Assembly: GCF_004342845.1 (NCBI RefSeq)
Contig: NZ_SLXB01000008.1
Coordinates: forward strand, 1-64,000
DNA length: 64,000 nucleotides
From: Prevotella heparinolytica
GTDB lineage: Bacteria > Bacteroidota > Bacteroidia > Bacteroidales > Bacteroidaceae
Direction: 5' to 3'
Position numbers and translations under genes: made by a program
Part shown: in pieces, positions 44,759 to 53,521 of the stretch
Position numbering within the stretch: position 1 is the stretch's first letter
How the letters are laid out: each line of letters opens with the position of its first letter
The notes under the pieces: model-generated
The model's input: the letters and a program-made list of their open reading frames with translations, nothing else
What the model was told of the DNA's origin: nothing
The model's database searches: none

Positions 44759-46303
44759 ATGAGAAAAATCGGAATTTTATTGTTAGGCTTATGCCTTGTG
44801 TTAGGTGCATGCACCACCCGAACTTCCACCGCTCTGCAAACCACAGCAAAAGGAACCCAATGGGAATGGAAAAACGGAACGATTGTCGTGAAGTCTCCCG
44901 AACGTCCTGCCGGTCAGAAAAGTGCGATAGGCTTGACTGCTCCGAAACTGGAAGTAGTCCGTGTAGGATTCGTAGGTTTAGGAATGCGCGGTCCGGGTGC
45001 AGTAGAACGTTTCACATATATTCCCGGTACACAGATAGTGGCACTCTGCGACTATGAAGCATCACGTGCAGAAAGATGCCAGGAATATCTAAAGAAAGCT
45101 TCGATGCCAAAGGCAGCCATCTACTCCGGTGAAAATGGCTACGAAGAGTTGTGCAAGCGTGAAGATATAGACTTAGTGTACATCGCCGCCGACTGGCTAC
45201 ACCATTTCCCTGTGGCTAAATGCGCTCTTGAAAACGGAAAGCACGTAGCCATAGAAGTTCCTTCGGCCATGAATCTGCAAGAATGCTGGGATCTGATAAA
45301 CCTCAGCGAAACCACCCGTAAACATTGTTTCATTCTGGAGAACTGTTGCTATGACTGGTTCGAAATGAACGCCTTGAACATGGCGCAGAACGGAGTGTTT
45401 GGTGAAGTTATCCGCGCACAAGGTGCATATATTCACAACTTGGCCCCCTTCTGGAATCATTATTGGAAAAACGGAGAAAACGACAAATTAGGATGGCGTC
45501 TGGACTACAACATGCGTCATCGCGGTGACGTATATGCCACTCACGGCCTCGGCCCCGTGGCACAAGCACTCGACATTCATCGCGGCGACCGCATGGCCAC
45601 GTTGGTAGCCATGGACACCAAATCGGTTGTCGGTGCAGAATTGGTTAAGGAACGTACGGATTCTGTTTGCAACAACTTCCGCAACGGCGATCACACCACG
45701 ACCTTGATTCGCACAGCCAATGGCAAGGTAATCGAGATTCAACACAACGTAATGACGCCGCAACCCTATAACCGTCTTTATCAACTTACGGGTACTAAAG
45801 GTTTTGCCAACAAATACCCCATTGCAGGATATGCTTTGGATGCAGCCCAACTGGCAGCATCGGGCGTACAACCCAAGGTAGACGACTTGAACTCTCACGG
45901 ATTCTTGCCGGAAGCAGAAAAAACGGCTTTGGAAGCCAAATATCAACACCCCATTCTGAAGAAATACGGTGAAATGGCTAAGGAAGTAGGCGGTCACGGC
46001 GGTATGGACTTCATCATGGACAGCCGTCTGATATATTGCCTGCAAAATGGATTGCCTTTGGATATGGACGTATATGACTTGGCCGAATGGTGCTGCCTGG
46101 CCGAACTGGGCGAGATTTCGATGGACAATGGTTGTGCCGCCGTAGAGTTCCCCGACTTCACACGTGGCGAATGGAACGTAGTGAAAGGTTACAGACATGC
46201 CTATGCCACTCCTGAAGAAGAGGCTGCCTCTATGGAAAAAGCAAAAGCTTTTACCGCTCAACTGAAAGAGAGAGGTGCCAAAGAGTGGGCAGAAGAAAAA
46301 TAA
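44759..46303 (+). CDS. Gfo/Idh/MocA-type lipoprotein, GH109-like
   Basis: A 514-residue protein with a lipoprotein signal (LGAC, Cys18) and a Gfo/Idh/MocA fold: NAD-binding VRVGFVGLGMRGPGAVERF, then CDYEASRAERCQEYL, and the EVPSAMNLQECWDLI segment. The C-terminal half has GDVYATHGLGPVAQALDIHRGDRM and GGHGGMDFIMDSRLIYCLQNG, features seen in the GH109 group (NAD-dependent alpha-N-acetylgalactosaminidase type). GH109-like proteins are found in many Bacteroides loci with uncertain substrates; GalNAc removal would be unexpected in a pectin locus. Convergent with the CE7-like gene, with a large hairpin between. Confidence 0.85.
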   Translation: MRKIGILLLGLCLVLGACTTRTSTALQTTAKGTQWEWKNGTIVVKSPERPAGQKSAIGLTAPKLEVVRVGFVGLGMRGPGAVERFTYIPGTQIVALCDYEASRAERCQEYLKKASMPKAAIYSGENGYEELCKREDIDLVYIAADWLHHFPVAKCALENGKHVAIEVPSAMNLQECWDLINLSETTRKHCFILENCCYDWFEMNALNMAQNGVFGEVIRAQGAYIHNLAPFWNHYWKNGENDKLGWRLDYNMRHRGDVYATHGLGPVAQALDIHRGDRMATLVAMDTKSVVGAELVKERTDSVCNNFRNGDHTTTLIRTANGKVIEIQHNVMTPQPYNRLYQLTGTKGFANKYPIAGYALDAAQLAASGVQPKVDDLNSHGFLPEAEKTALEAKYQHPILKKYGEMAKEVGGHGGMDFIMDSRLIYCLQNGLPLDMDVYDLAEWCCLAELGEISMDNGCAAVEFPDFTRGEWNVVKGYRHAYATPEEEAASMEKAKAFTAQLKERGAKEWAEEK

Positions 46304-46342
46304 GAATCTAAGGAAATGTACTGAAATCCACTTATAACTTTT

Positions 46343-46412
46343 AGGCGCTGGTTTCACAGATTGGCACGGAAGGTTAAAACCTAACCCGTGAGATTCTGTG
46401 AAATCCGCGCCT
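46343..46412. terminator. large bidirectional terminator hairpin
   Basis: A 70-nt imperfect inverted repeat between convergent genes: outer arms AGGCGC/GCGCCT, then GTTTCACAGA against TCTGTGAAA, then AGGTT/ACCT near the centre. Followed by TTTCGATTTT on plus. Confidence 0.7.
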
Positions 46413-46435
46413 TTCGATTTTACTGAACCATCCTC

Positions 46436-47746
46436 TTACCGAAGATGATTCAACATCCATGTCAGATGTCCGTATTCGGTATCTTCTGATGTCCAATGTT
46501 CATTAATCGGAGTAATCAATGCTTCCTTCGGACACTGCAATACATTATATACCGCATAACTCGTGGTAGGCGGACAAACATCGTCGTTATATCCCCAAGT
46601 CATACGAGTAGGCACTTTAATAGAGCGGGCAAAGTTCACCACATCATAGTAAGCCATCGTATTCAGCTTATCGGGAGTATCCATTCCCGCCACCCGGAGA
46701 AAGTGCGGATAGCCCCCCGCACGTCCCGCCATATATCCGGCCATATCGCTCAACGCCGGATGATTGGCGATACATGCCGTGACACGAGGGTCAAGACCGG
46801 CAGCGACCAAAGCCAAAGCACCGCCTTGGCTGCCACCTTGCACAACCACATTTCTTCCATCCCATTCGGGTAGTGAAACAAGCAGGTCGATACTGCGGAT
46901 ACATGCCATATAGACACGCTTCATGTAGTAATTGTCGCGGTTGTCAAGTCCATTATTCAAATAACCGTTCTCCTTGCCATTGAAAGCATTGCTGATATCT
47001 TTAAAATCTTCTGTCGGCATTTTCGGATTCAAACCGTGAATTTCTATTTCAAAACGGATACAGCCGTGCTCTGCATAATATTTGTGACGCAAAGGCTCCT
47101 TAATCGTTTTGATGCCTGCTCCCGGAGGACAAAGTACCACAGGACAGGACGCCTCCTTTGCATGCTTTGGATAAAACAGATAACCGTAAATGGCTTGACC
47201 TCGCTCATTTACCTGTAATTTCAGCAGATAGCAATCCATCTGATCCGTGCAATACTCCTTAACCAACTCCTTGGTATATATCAAAGGGACTTTAGCAAGT
47301 TCGGCTTTGTTTTTATTCCAAAAATCCCCGAAGTCGGCCGGTATTTGGGTATAAGGCCGTATCTTCTCGGGAGAAAAGCCCACCTTGATATGGTGCTTAT
47401 AGGTCTTACCATCAACGGTTGCAGTCATACGGCAATCACGAAAACCGGGCTCGCTCATCGTCCCCATCGGTATAACCGCCTTCCCGTTCTTCAAAACTAT
47501 CGTTCCTTTGATTTCTGAGGGCATCATGTCCCCTCCCAGTTCATAGTTTACCGTAACTCCATTCTGAGGAATACCATATTTATAAAATTGAACCTCAACA
47601 GTTGCTTCCTCACCGGTCTTATAAAGCCAGTCGGCATGATTGGGAACAGTCACCCAAAGCACATCGCTTCTGTACGGATAGTTCTCTGCAAAAGCAGTCA
47701 ATGAGAGCAATACTACACACAATACAGACAATAAATTTCTTTTCAT
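46436..47746 (-). CDS. CE7-like (AXE1) acetyl esterase
   Basis: A 436-residue exported esterase (signal peptide RNLLSVLCVVLLSLTAFAE). After an N-terminal beta module of about 110 residues (PNHADWLYKTGEEATVEVQFYKYG) comes an acetyl-xylan-esterase/AXE1-type alpha/beta hydrolase: nucleophile Ser in VVVQGGSQGGALALVAA, Asp in WGYNDDVCPP and His in PINEHWTSED. CE7 enzymes remove acetyl groups from oligosaccharides. In this locus the substrate is probably acetylated pectin oligosaccharide, by context. The ATG at 47746 is preferred to a GTG at 47752. It is last in the minus-strand operon beginning at 51775. Confidence 0.88.
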   Translation of the reverse strand: MKRNLLSVLCVVLLSLTAFAENYPYRSDVLWVTVPNHADWLYKTGEEATVEVQFYKYGIPQNGVTVNYELGGDMMPSEIKGTIVLKNGKAVIPMGTMSEPGFRDCRMTATVDGKTYKHHIKVGFSPEKIRPYTQIPADFGDFWNKNKAELAKVPLIYTKELVKEYCTDQMDCYLLKLQVNERGQAIYGYLFYPKHAKEASCPVVLCPPGAGIKTIKEPLRHKYYAEHGCIRFEIEIHGLNPKMPTEDFKDISNAFNGKENGYLNNGLDNRDNYYMKRVYMACIRSIDLLVSLPEWDGRNVVVQGGSQGGALALVAAGLDPRVTACIANHPALSDMAGYMAGRAGGYPHFLRVAGMDTPDKLNTMAYYDVVNFARSIKVPTRMTWGYNDDVCPPTTSYAVYNVLQCPKEALITPINEHWTSEDTEYGHLTWMLNHLR

Positions 47747-47761
47747 AAGCACCTATTTGTT

Positions 47762-49534
47762 TCAACGTTTTATATCCGGCAACGCATTCCCGCCTTTAAC
47801 CGGATTCCAACCATCAACTCCGGCAAGTACGGTTTCCATCTCATACCCCTTTACAGTTTTCAACTGATGGGAAAAGGCCGCACGCTCTTTCGGTGCAGCA
47901 CCCTCACCCTTACTCTGGTATTCGGCATAGAAAGCCGTTTGTTCATTCCCTTTCTTTCCCCAATTGTCCCATCCGACAGGAATAATATGCCTGCCTAAAT
48001 CACAGCGTATAAAAACCGCCTGAGCATAAGGACGCCAAGGACGGGAAAGATATACCTTATCCACACCGGCGTCCGCCGTCAGCTTGCAGTCATGGAAGAC
48101 GTAGCCATACCGTTGCCCTTTATCTGTGGAGGGCGCCGTCACATATCCATTACCTTTGCTATGAATACGGCAACGGTGGAATACCGCGACAGACCATCCG
48201 AAAATAAAATCGACCGTACCTTCTATATAGCACTCCTCAAAATAGAGCCGATCAGCCTTACCGTAAGTATAGAGTGTATCTTGATAACCAAGAAAACGGC
48301 AATTCTTGAAATATACACGATCGGCACTTACAAAGCATGCCACGGCCTGCCCCACCGGACCGGACGTATTTTCAAAGGTGATATTCTCCGCATAAAAATC
48401 GTGTGCATACACATAGCAGGAAGACGAACCGGAAGTTCCCTTGTTCTCGCCGAAGCGGTTAGCTTTACCGGCATAATCATCATAAGAGATAACAGCCCCC
48501 TCCTGCCCTATAAGGGAAATATTGATTTTACTTTCAGGTATGACGACCTTTTCCTTATATACCCCTTTTCTGACCAATATGGAAGTACGCACATTCTTGC
48601 GATAATCAGGCACGGCGTCGATGGCTTCCTGCACCGTGAAGAAATCTCCGCTACCGTCTTTAGCCACTACAAAATCGTAGTGACGAACATACTTTGCCAA
48701 TTCGGGCACTGCCTCGGCAATGGCATCCATAGCCAATCCCGCTATTACACGCCCGCCATATACATTGAGATGAGTATTGTCTTCACGTCCTTTAGGCATG
48801 GCGGGAACTATGTCGGGAGCCACCCACATAAACAATTTCTTTGACTCGTCCGGACCTAAACCCTCTACTAACTTATGGGTAATTCTGTTCATATCCACAA
48901 ATGGCACATTCAGTTCTTCGGCAACATTGCGCGGAGAGTCAAGATAGGCTCCATGAGTATCTATCAGCCGACCGCCTTCTTTCCGATGCGGTGAAGAGGA
49001 AGCATCGCGCTTGGCATCCGGATTAGCATCCTTGCGAAAATCATCTTGGCTGACGGCACTATCCACAGTCAGCACTCCGGCAACCGTCTCAAAGTTACGG
49101 CGTACAATGGAATTGAACAGTACAGGAATTCCTCCCCTTGCACGTGTATCCATCACGAAACGCTTCAGGTTGGCATCGAAAGAGCCTCCACCAGCATCAG
49201 TGTGACGTTTCGGGTCGGTTTTCTCATCGTTATGACCGAACTGGATAAAAACATAGTCACCTTTCTTAACCAAGGAAAGCACCTTGTTCCACCGGCCTTC
49301 ATCGATAAAACTCTTGGAACTACGCCCATTCACGGCATGGTTATCCACCCGTATCTCCTCCGAAAGATAACCGGGCAACATCTGTCCCCATCCCCTTTCG
49401 GGATTTCCTCCGGTCAAGTCTTTATCGGCCATTGTGGAATCGCCGATCATGAAAATAGTGATGTCCGGTTTGTCCGCTTTGAAAGACGAAAATAAGAAAA
49501 AAAGCCCCCAAAGCAAAATAAGTTCACGTTTCAT
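47762..49534 (-). CDS. bimodular CE12 acetylesterase / CE8 pectin methylesterase
   Basis: A 590-residue exported enzyme with two catalytic modules. The N-terminal SGNH module (about 22-275) is CE12-like: Ser33 in MIGDSTMADKD, GHNDE in VFIQFGHNDEKTD, and Asp/His in EDNTHLNVYGG, as in rhamnogalacturonan/pectin acetylesterases. The C-terminal module (about 285-585) is a CE8 right-handed helix: GSGDFFTVQEAIDAVPD, GQAVACFVSADRVYF, FLGYQDTLYT, VDFIFGWS and LSRPWRPY carry the catalytic Asp pair, Gln and Arg. One protein could thus remove acetyl and methyl groups from the same galacturonan chain. 34 bp after the CE8 gene, in the same operon. Confidence 0.93.
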   Translation of the reverse strand: MKRELILLWGLFFLFSSFKADKPDITIFMIGDSTMADKDLTGGNPERGWGQMLPGYLSEEIRVDNHAVNGRSSKSFIDEGRWNKVLSLVKKGDYVFIQFGHNDEKTDPKRHTDAGGGSFDANLKRFVMDTRARGGIPVLFNSIVRRNFETVAGVLTVDSAVSQDDFRKDANPDAKRDASSSPHRKEGGRLIDTHGAYLDSPRNVAEELNVPFVDMNRITHKLVEGLGPDESKKLFMWVAPDIVPAMPKGREDNTHLNVYGGRVIAGLAMDAIAEAVPELAKYVRHYDFVVAKDGSGDFFTVQEAIDAVPDYRKNVRTSILVRKGVYKEKVVIPESKINISLIGQEGAVISYDDYAGKANRFGENKGTSGSSSCYVYAHDFYAENITFENTSGPVGQAVACFVSADRVYFKNCRFLGYQDTLYTYGKADRLYFEECYIEGTVDFIFGWSVAVFHRCRIHSKGNGYVTAPSTDKGQRYGYVFHDCKLTADAGVDKVYLSRPWRPYAQAVFIRCDLGRHIIPVGWDNWGKKGNEQTAFYAEYQSKGEGAAPKERAAFSHQLKTVKGYEMETVLAGVDGWNPVKGGNALPDIKR

Positions 49535-49568
49535 GGTTTTACTTATAAGATTATAAATGATTCAGACA

Positions 49569-50552
49569 TTATTCGTTCATTGGATTCCAATCACTGCACA
49601 TCCCGAAGACATAGCGCATATCGTTGTATTTATCAGCTTCCTCTCTTGTCAGTTGCCTTGCCCACTTTACGCGAGCGTAGGTCATTCCACCTTCTCTCGT
49701 ACTGCCATATTCCGCATAACGGGCTGTTTTTTCATTCTCCCGATTACGCCAGTTGTCCCATCCATCAGGGCAGATATGCTTGCCCAACTCGCAATCGATG
49801 AACACAGTTGCAGCATAAGGACGCCACGGACGGCCCAAATAAACCTTACCCACTCGGTCATCAGCCGTCAGCCTGCAACTTCTGAAAACATAACCCACCG
49901 CCACATCCGCCGGAGTAGAAGCAGCCGTGATATACGAATCAGCCTTACTATGAATCCGGCATCCTTCAAACAAAGCCGTGGAAGGACCGAAAATAAAATC
50001 CGTGGTTCCCTCTATATAACAATTAAGGAAGCAGAGACGAGTGCCTTTTGCTCCGGTGTAGACCGTATCCTGATTTCCCAGAAAACGACAGCCAATAAAC
50101 AGCAGGCGATCGCCCTCCGTATGAAGTGCAACCGCTTGTCCCAACCGGGCTGCATTATTCTCTATCGTCAGATTCCTGAAAGAAATGCCACTTCCTTCCA
50201 CTTTCATGGTATAAGTACGGAACGTTCCCATCTTATCGATATTGGCATGGTCATCATAGGTGATAACGGTATTCTCAGCACTCTCACCCACAAAATCAAC
50301 GTTTTCAATCCACGACGGAATAACTACCTTCTCTTTATACGTACCGTTTTTGATGAAAACCGTCACTTTATAATCCATAAAGGCACGAATTCCTTCCATC
50401 GCTTCGGTCAAGTTACGATAATCGCCCGTCCCATCACGTGCCACTACGATATTACGCTTCCACTGCGTCTGTTGTGCAGCCAAAGACATTGCCATGCAGC
50501 ACAAGGCTGCCACGAATATGCCCGACAAGCGTATCACTCCTCTCATCTGCAT
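49569..50552 (-). CDS. pectinesterase, CE8
   Basis: A 327-residue exported CE8 enzyme (signal peptide SGIFVAALCCMAMSLAAQ) that de-methylesterifies homogalacturonan. Family motifs are GTGDYRNLTEAMEGI, GQAVALHTEGDRLLF, FLGNQDTVYTGAKGTRL, TTDFIFGPSTALF and LGRPWRPYAATVF, so both catalytic Asp residues, the Gln and the Arg are present. It is a second CE8 beside the fused one, probably with a different pattern of action. Its start overlaps the GH105 stop: an ATG at 50552 or, with an ATGA overlap, at 50546. Confidence 0.94.
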   Translation of the reverse strand: MQMRGVIRLSGIFVAALCCMAMSLAAQQTQWKRNIVVARDGTGDYRNLTEAMEGIRAFMDYKVTVFIKNGTYKEKVVIPSWIENVDFVGESAENTVITYDDHANIDKMGTFRTYTMKVEGSGISFRNLTIENNAARLGQAVALHTEGDRLLFIGCRFLGNQDTVYTGAKGTRLCFLNCYIEGTTDFIFGPSTALFEGCRIHSKADSYITAASTPADVAVGYVFRSCRLTADDRVGKVYLGRPWRPYAATVFIDCELGKHICPDGWDNWRNRENEKTARYAEYGSTREGGMTYARVKWARQLTREEADKYNDMRYVFGMCSDWNPMNE

Positions 50553-51775
50553 TTCCGGTTAACGATTTCTTTCACCTCCTGAAGGCGTTCCCACTCCAGC
50601 GAAGCCAAAATGAACGGTCCTACCGCCTTGGGATCATTGTTGCGGATGGTCTCATTGATGTAATAATCATAATCGCCCGAACGATAGACCTTACCACCCA
50701 GTCCGGCAACGGCACAAGCCCGTGTAATGGATACTACACCCTCCTTATCCACCTCAATAAAATGTCCGAGAATGCCTTTATATCCCTTGACTGCCACATC
50801 CAAATACGACTTGTCGAGATAGCCCTTACGCACGCCTTTGAACAAAGCATACACAAACATGGCAGAACAGGAAGATTCTAAATAATTTCCTTTGGCTCCG
50901 CTCCTGTCCAGCACTTGATACCACAACCCGGTTTTAGCATCCTGCAAACGTTTCACCATACCTGCCAGATGACTGAACACAACCAGCATTGAATCACGTC
51001 CCGCCTCGTGCTGCGGGATGAAGTCGAGCGCATCGACAAATGCCATGGCATACCACCCCATCGCACGCCCCCAACTATGGAGCGACTGCCCCGTTTCCTT
51101 ATCCGACCAGCGCTCCTTACGGCTTACGTCGCAAGCATGACGGAACAAATCCGTTTTAGGGTCATAGGTATGACGGGCTGCCATCAGAAACTGATTGATG
51201 ACATCCGCATAGTCGCCCACCCGATTGTTGCGATAAGCATATTCCGCATAGAAAGGCGCTCCCATATAAACTCCGTCCAGCCACACTTGATTCGGATAAA
51301 TCTGCTTATGCCAAAAGCCGCCATCGTCATTACGCGGATGCTCGTCAAGCTGGCTTCGCAGCAGCGCCAGTGCTTTTTTATATTTTTCATCCTTTGTCTG
51401 CTCGTAGATGCGGAAAATGAATTTGCCGGAATTAAGACGGTCAAGGCTGAACTCCTCGCGCCGGTACATTTTGATAGTGCCGTCGTCATTGACCATCGTA
51501 TCGGCATAAGCCAAAGCATAATCATAGATTTTCTTGTCTCCATAACGGTCGTACACATCCAACATGGATTGAAGTTCCAGCCCATGACAATAATCCCATT
51601 TCAGCTTCGTTTGAAAATCGAGCTGCCAAGATTTCGGGCAACGAATCATTTCCGATTCGGCCATGCGCACAGACCAAGGTTGTTCACTACTTAAACGTTG
51701 TGCAGACATCCATAACGGGAAAGCCAAAGACAGCAATCCGGATACAATAAATTTACAAATCGAGTTCTTTTTCAT
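50543..51775 (-). CDS. GH105 unsaturated uronyl hydrolase
   Basis: A 410-residue exported (alpha/alpha)6-barrel hydrolase (signal peptide NSICKFIVSGLLSLAFPLWMSAQ). Motifs of the YteR/GH105 family are KWDYCHGLELQSMLDVYDRYG, QVWLDGVYMGAPFYAEYA with the catalytic Asp in WLDGVYM, and QSLHSWGRAMGWYAMAFVDAL. It hydrates the double bond of the unsaturated galacturonate at the end of lyase products, releasing 5-keto-4-deoxyuronate. It is the first gene of an operon GH105, CE8, CE12-CE8, CE7-like, and is divergent from the EIIC-kduI operon. Confidence 0.94.
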   Translation of the reverse strand: MKKNSICKFIVSGLLSLAFPLWMSAQRLSSEQPWSVRMAESEMIRCPKSWQLDFQTKLKWDYCHGLELQSMLDVYDRYGDKKIYDYALAYADTMVNDDGTIKMYRREEFSLDRLNSGKFIFRIYEQTKDEKYKKALALLRSQLDEHPRNDDGGFWHKQIYPNQVWLDGVYMGAPFYAEYAYRNNRVGDYADVINQFLMAARHTYDPKTDLFRHACDVSRKERWSDKETGQSLHSWGRAMGWYAMAFVDALDFIPQHEAGRDSMLVVFSHLAGMVKRLQDAKTGLWYQVLDRSGAKGNYLESSCSAMFVYALFKGVRKGYLDKSYLDVAVKGYKGILGHFIEVDKEGVVSITRACAVAGLGGKVYRSGDYDYYINETIRNNDPKAVGPFILASLEWERLQEVKEIVNRKCR

Positions 51776-51819
51776 GAAGTCGTTCTTTTTGGGTATCAGA
51801 CTTGATTTATTTCATGAAA

Positions 51820-51827
51820 CAAAAGTA
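51820..51827 (-). promoter_or_regulatory. -7 box of the GH105 operon
   Basis: TACTTTTG on the minus strand, 45 nt before the GH105 ATG, with a TTG about 16 nt further upstream. Confidence 0.6.
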
Positions 51828-51847
51828 AGGTTTTCCTTGCAAACAAG

Positions 51848-51913
51848 TGTGCACTTTTCAATACAGAGAGTGTATTATTTGATTTTCGTGTGCGAGAACG
51901 AGCATTTTTGTGC
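51848..51913. promoter_or_regulatory. three phased TGTGC sites between divergent operons
   Basis: TGTGC occurs at 51848, 51889 and 51909, spaced 41 and 20 bp, close to four and two helical turns. The second and third are part of a longer direct repeat (TGTGCGAGAACGA and TGTGCACGATAACGA). They lie just upstream of the minus-strand GH105 promoter and 60-150 bp upstream of the plus-strand EIIC promoter, fitting a shared activator, possibly one of the HTCS proteins. Confidence 0.45.
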
Positions 51914-51972
51914 ACGATAACGACAAGATTTGTCCAAAATCGTCCCATTTACTAATTATTATGTTCTCCAAA

Positions 51973-52003
51973 TTTGATTAATTGATAAAAGGTCTTATTT
52001 TTG
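51973..52003 (+). promoter_or_regulatory. promoter of the EIIC-kduI operon
   Basis: TTTG (51973-51976), 19 nt, TATTTTTG (51996-52003): a full match to the Bacteroides -33/-7 consensus. The start codon follows 64 nt after. Confidence 0.7.
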
Positions 52004-52067
52004 ACCCCGATTTTTATTTATAACTATTGCAAAAACATTATCTATTATCCAATTAATTCACAAGAGA

Positions 52068-53462
52068 ATGGAACAAGTTTTCGGTTACATCATCGGCTTA
52101 GGCGCAGCAGTAATGATGCCTATAATCTTTACAATTTTAGGAGTGTGCATCGGCATCAAATTCAGCAAAGCGTTGAAGAGCGGCTTGCTTGTAGGCGTCG
52201 GTTTCGTAGGTTTATCGGTCATTACGGCATTGCTGACCAGCAGCCTTGGCCCTGCCTTGAGCCAAGTGGTGGAGATTTACGGCCTTCAACTCAAGGTCTT
52301 CGATATGGGATGGCCCGCCGCTGCGGCCGTGGCCTATAACACATCGGTGGGAGCTTTCATCATTCCGGTATGTTTGGGTGTAAATCTGCTGATGTTATTG
52401 ACGAAAACTACCCGCACGGTCAATATCGACCTTTGGAATTACTGGCATTTTGCATTTATCGGTGCTGTGGTATATTTTGCAAGTGACAACATCTGGTGGG
52501 GATTCTTTGCCGCCATCATTTGCTACATCATCACCTTGATTATGGCCGATTATACCGCCGACAAATTTCAGGGATTCTATGACAAGATGGAAGGAATATC
52601 CATCCCCCAACCTTTCTGTGCAGGTTTTGTACCTTTTGCCATCGTCATCAACAAAATGCTGGACAAGATTCCCGGATTCGACAAGTTGAACATCGATGCC
52701 GAAGGCATGAAGAAAAAGTTCGGTCTGATGGGTGAGCCTCTGTTTCTGGGTATTCTGGTAGGTTGCGGCATCGGTGCGCTGTCTTGCAAGAACGGGCAGG
52801 AATTGGTAGATAAAATACCTTATATATTGGGTCTGGGCATCAAGATGGGCGCCGTAATGGAATTGATTCCGCGTATCACCGCCTTGTTTATCGAAGGATT
52901 GAAACCGATTTCCGATGCTACGCGCGAACTGATTGCAAAGAAATTCAAAGGCGCTGTCGGCCTGAACATCGGCATGAGTCCTGCATTGGTCATCGGCCAT
53001 CCCGCCACATTGGTGGTGTCTCTGCTGCTGATTCCGGTCACCATCCTGCTGGCTGTGATATTGCCGGGAAATCAGTTCCTCCCTTTAGCGTCTCTTGCCG
53101 GCATGTTCTACCTGTTTCCACTGGTATTGCCTATTACCAAAGGCAATGTAGTAAAGACATTCATCATCGGGCTTATAGTATTGACGATAGGGCTGTATTT
53201 CGTGACCGACCTTGCACCCTACTTTACACAAGCGGCCCATGATGTATATGTAAAGACGCAGGATGCCGCCGTAAATATTCCCGCCGGCTTTGAAGGCGGT
53301 GCGCTCGACTTTGCCTCCAGTCCTTTCGCTTGGATCATCTTCCACATGACTTACTCGTTGAAATGGCTTGGCGCAGGCGCTCTATTGTTGTTTACACTGT
53401 TTTTGATGCTTCTGAACCGCCGCGCCATCATCAAATACCGAGAAACGGTGGTAAAGAATTAG
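52068..53462 (+). CDS. PTS galactitol-type EIIC-like permease
   Basis: A 464-residue protein with about 10-12 membrane segments, similar in length and pattern to the galactitol EIIC (GatC) of the PTS: QVFGYIIGLGAAVMMPIIFTILGVCIGIKFSKALKSGLLVGVGFVGLSVIT and GMSPALVIGHPATLVVSLLLIPVTILLAVILPGNQFLPLASLAGMFYLFPL are the conserved parts. No EIIA or EIIB gene is beside it, and Bacteroides generally lack a working sugar PTS. It may be a carrier that does not phosphorylate its substrate. It begins the operon with kduI (60 bp gap with a small repeat), so galacturonate-derived uronate is a plausible substrate. Confidence 0.88.
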   Translation: MEQVFGYIIGLGAAVMMPIIFTILGVCIGIKFSKALKSGLLVGVGFVGLSVITALLTSSLGPALSQVVEIYGLQLKVFDMGWPAAAAVAYNTSVGAFIIPVCLGVNLLMLLTKTTRTVNIDLWNYWHFAFIGAVVYFASDNIWWGFFAAIICYIITLIMADYTADKFQGFYDKMEGISIPQPFCAGFVPFAIVINKMLDKIPGFDKLNIDAEGMKKKFGLMGEPLFLGILVGCGIGALSCKNGQELVDKIPYILGLGIKMGAVMELIPRITALFIEGLKPISDATRELIAKKFKGAVGLNIGMSPALVIGHPATLVVSLLLIPVTILLAVILPGNQFLPLASLAGMFYLFPLVLPITKGNVVKTFIIGLIVLTIGLYFVTDLAPYFTQAAHDVYVKTQDAAVNIPAGFEGGALDFASSPFAWIIFHMTYSLKWLGAGALLLFTLFLMLLNRRAIIKYRETVVKN

Positions 53463-53465
53463 CGG

Positions 53466-53493
53466 TTAGTGATGAATGATTAGTGATGAATAA
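53466..53493 (+). repeat. 14-bp tandem repeat before kduI
   Basis: TTAGTGATGAATGA (53466-53479) and TTAGTGATGAATAA (53480-53493) follow the EIIC stop directly. They resemble the GTGATGA units at 24.2 kb. Confidence 0.6.
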
Positions 53494-53521
53494 GTATATA
53501 TTTAAAATAAAACTACGGATT

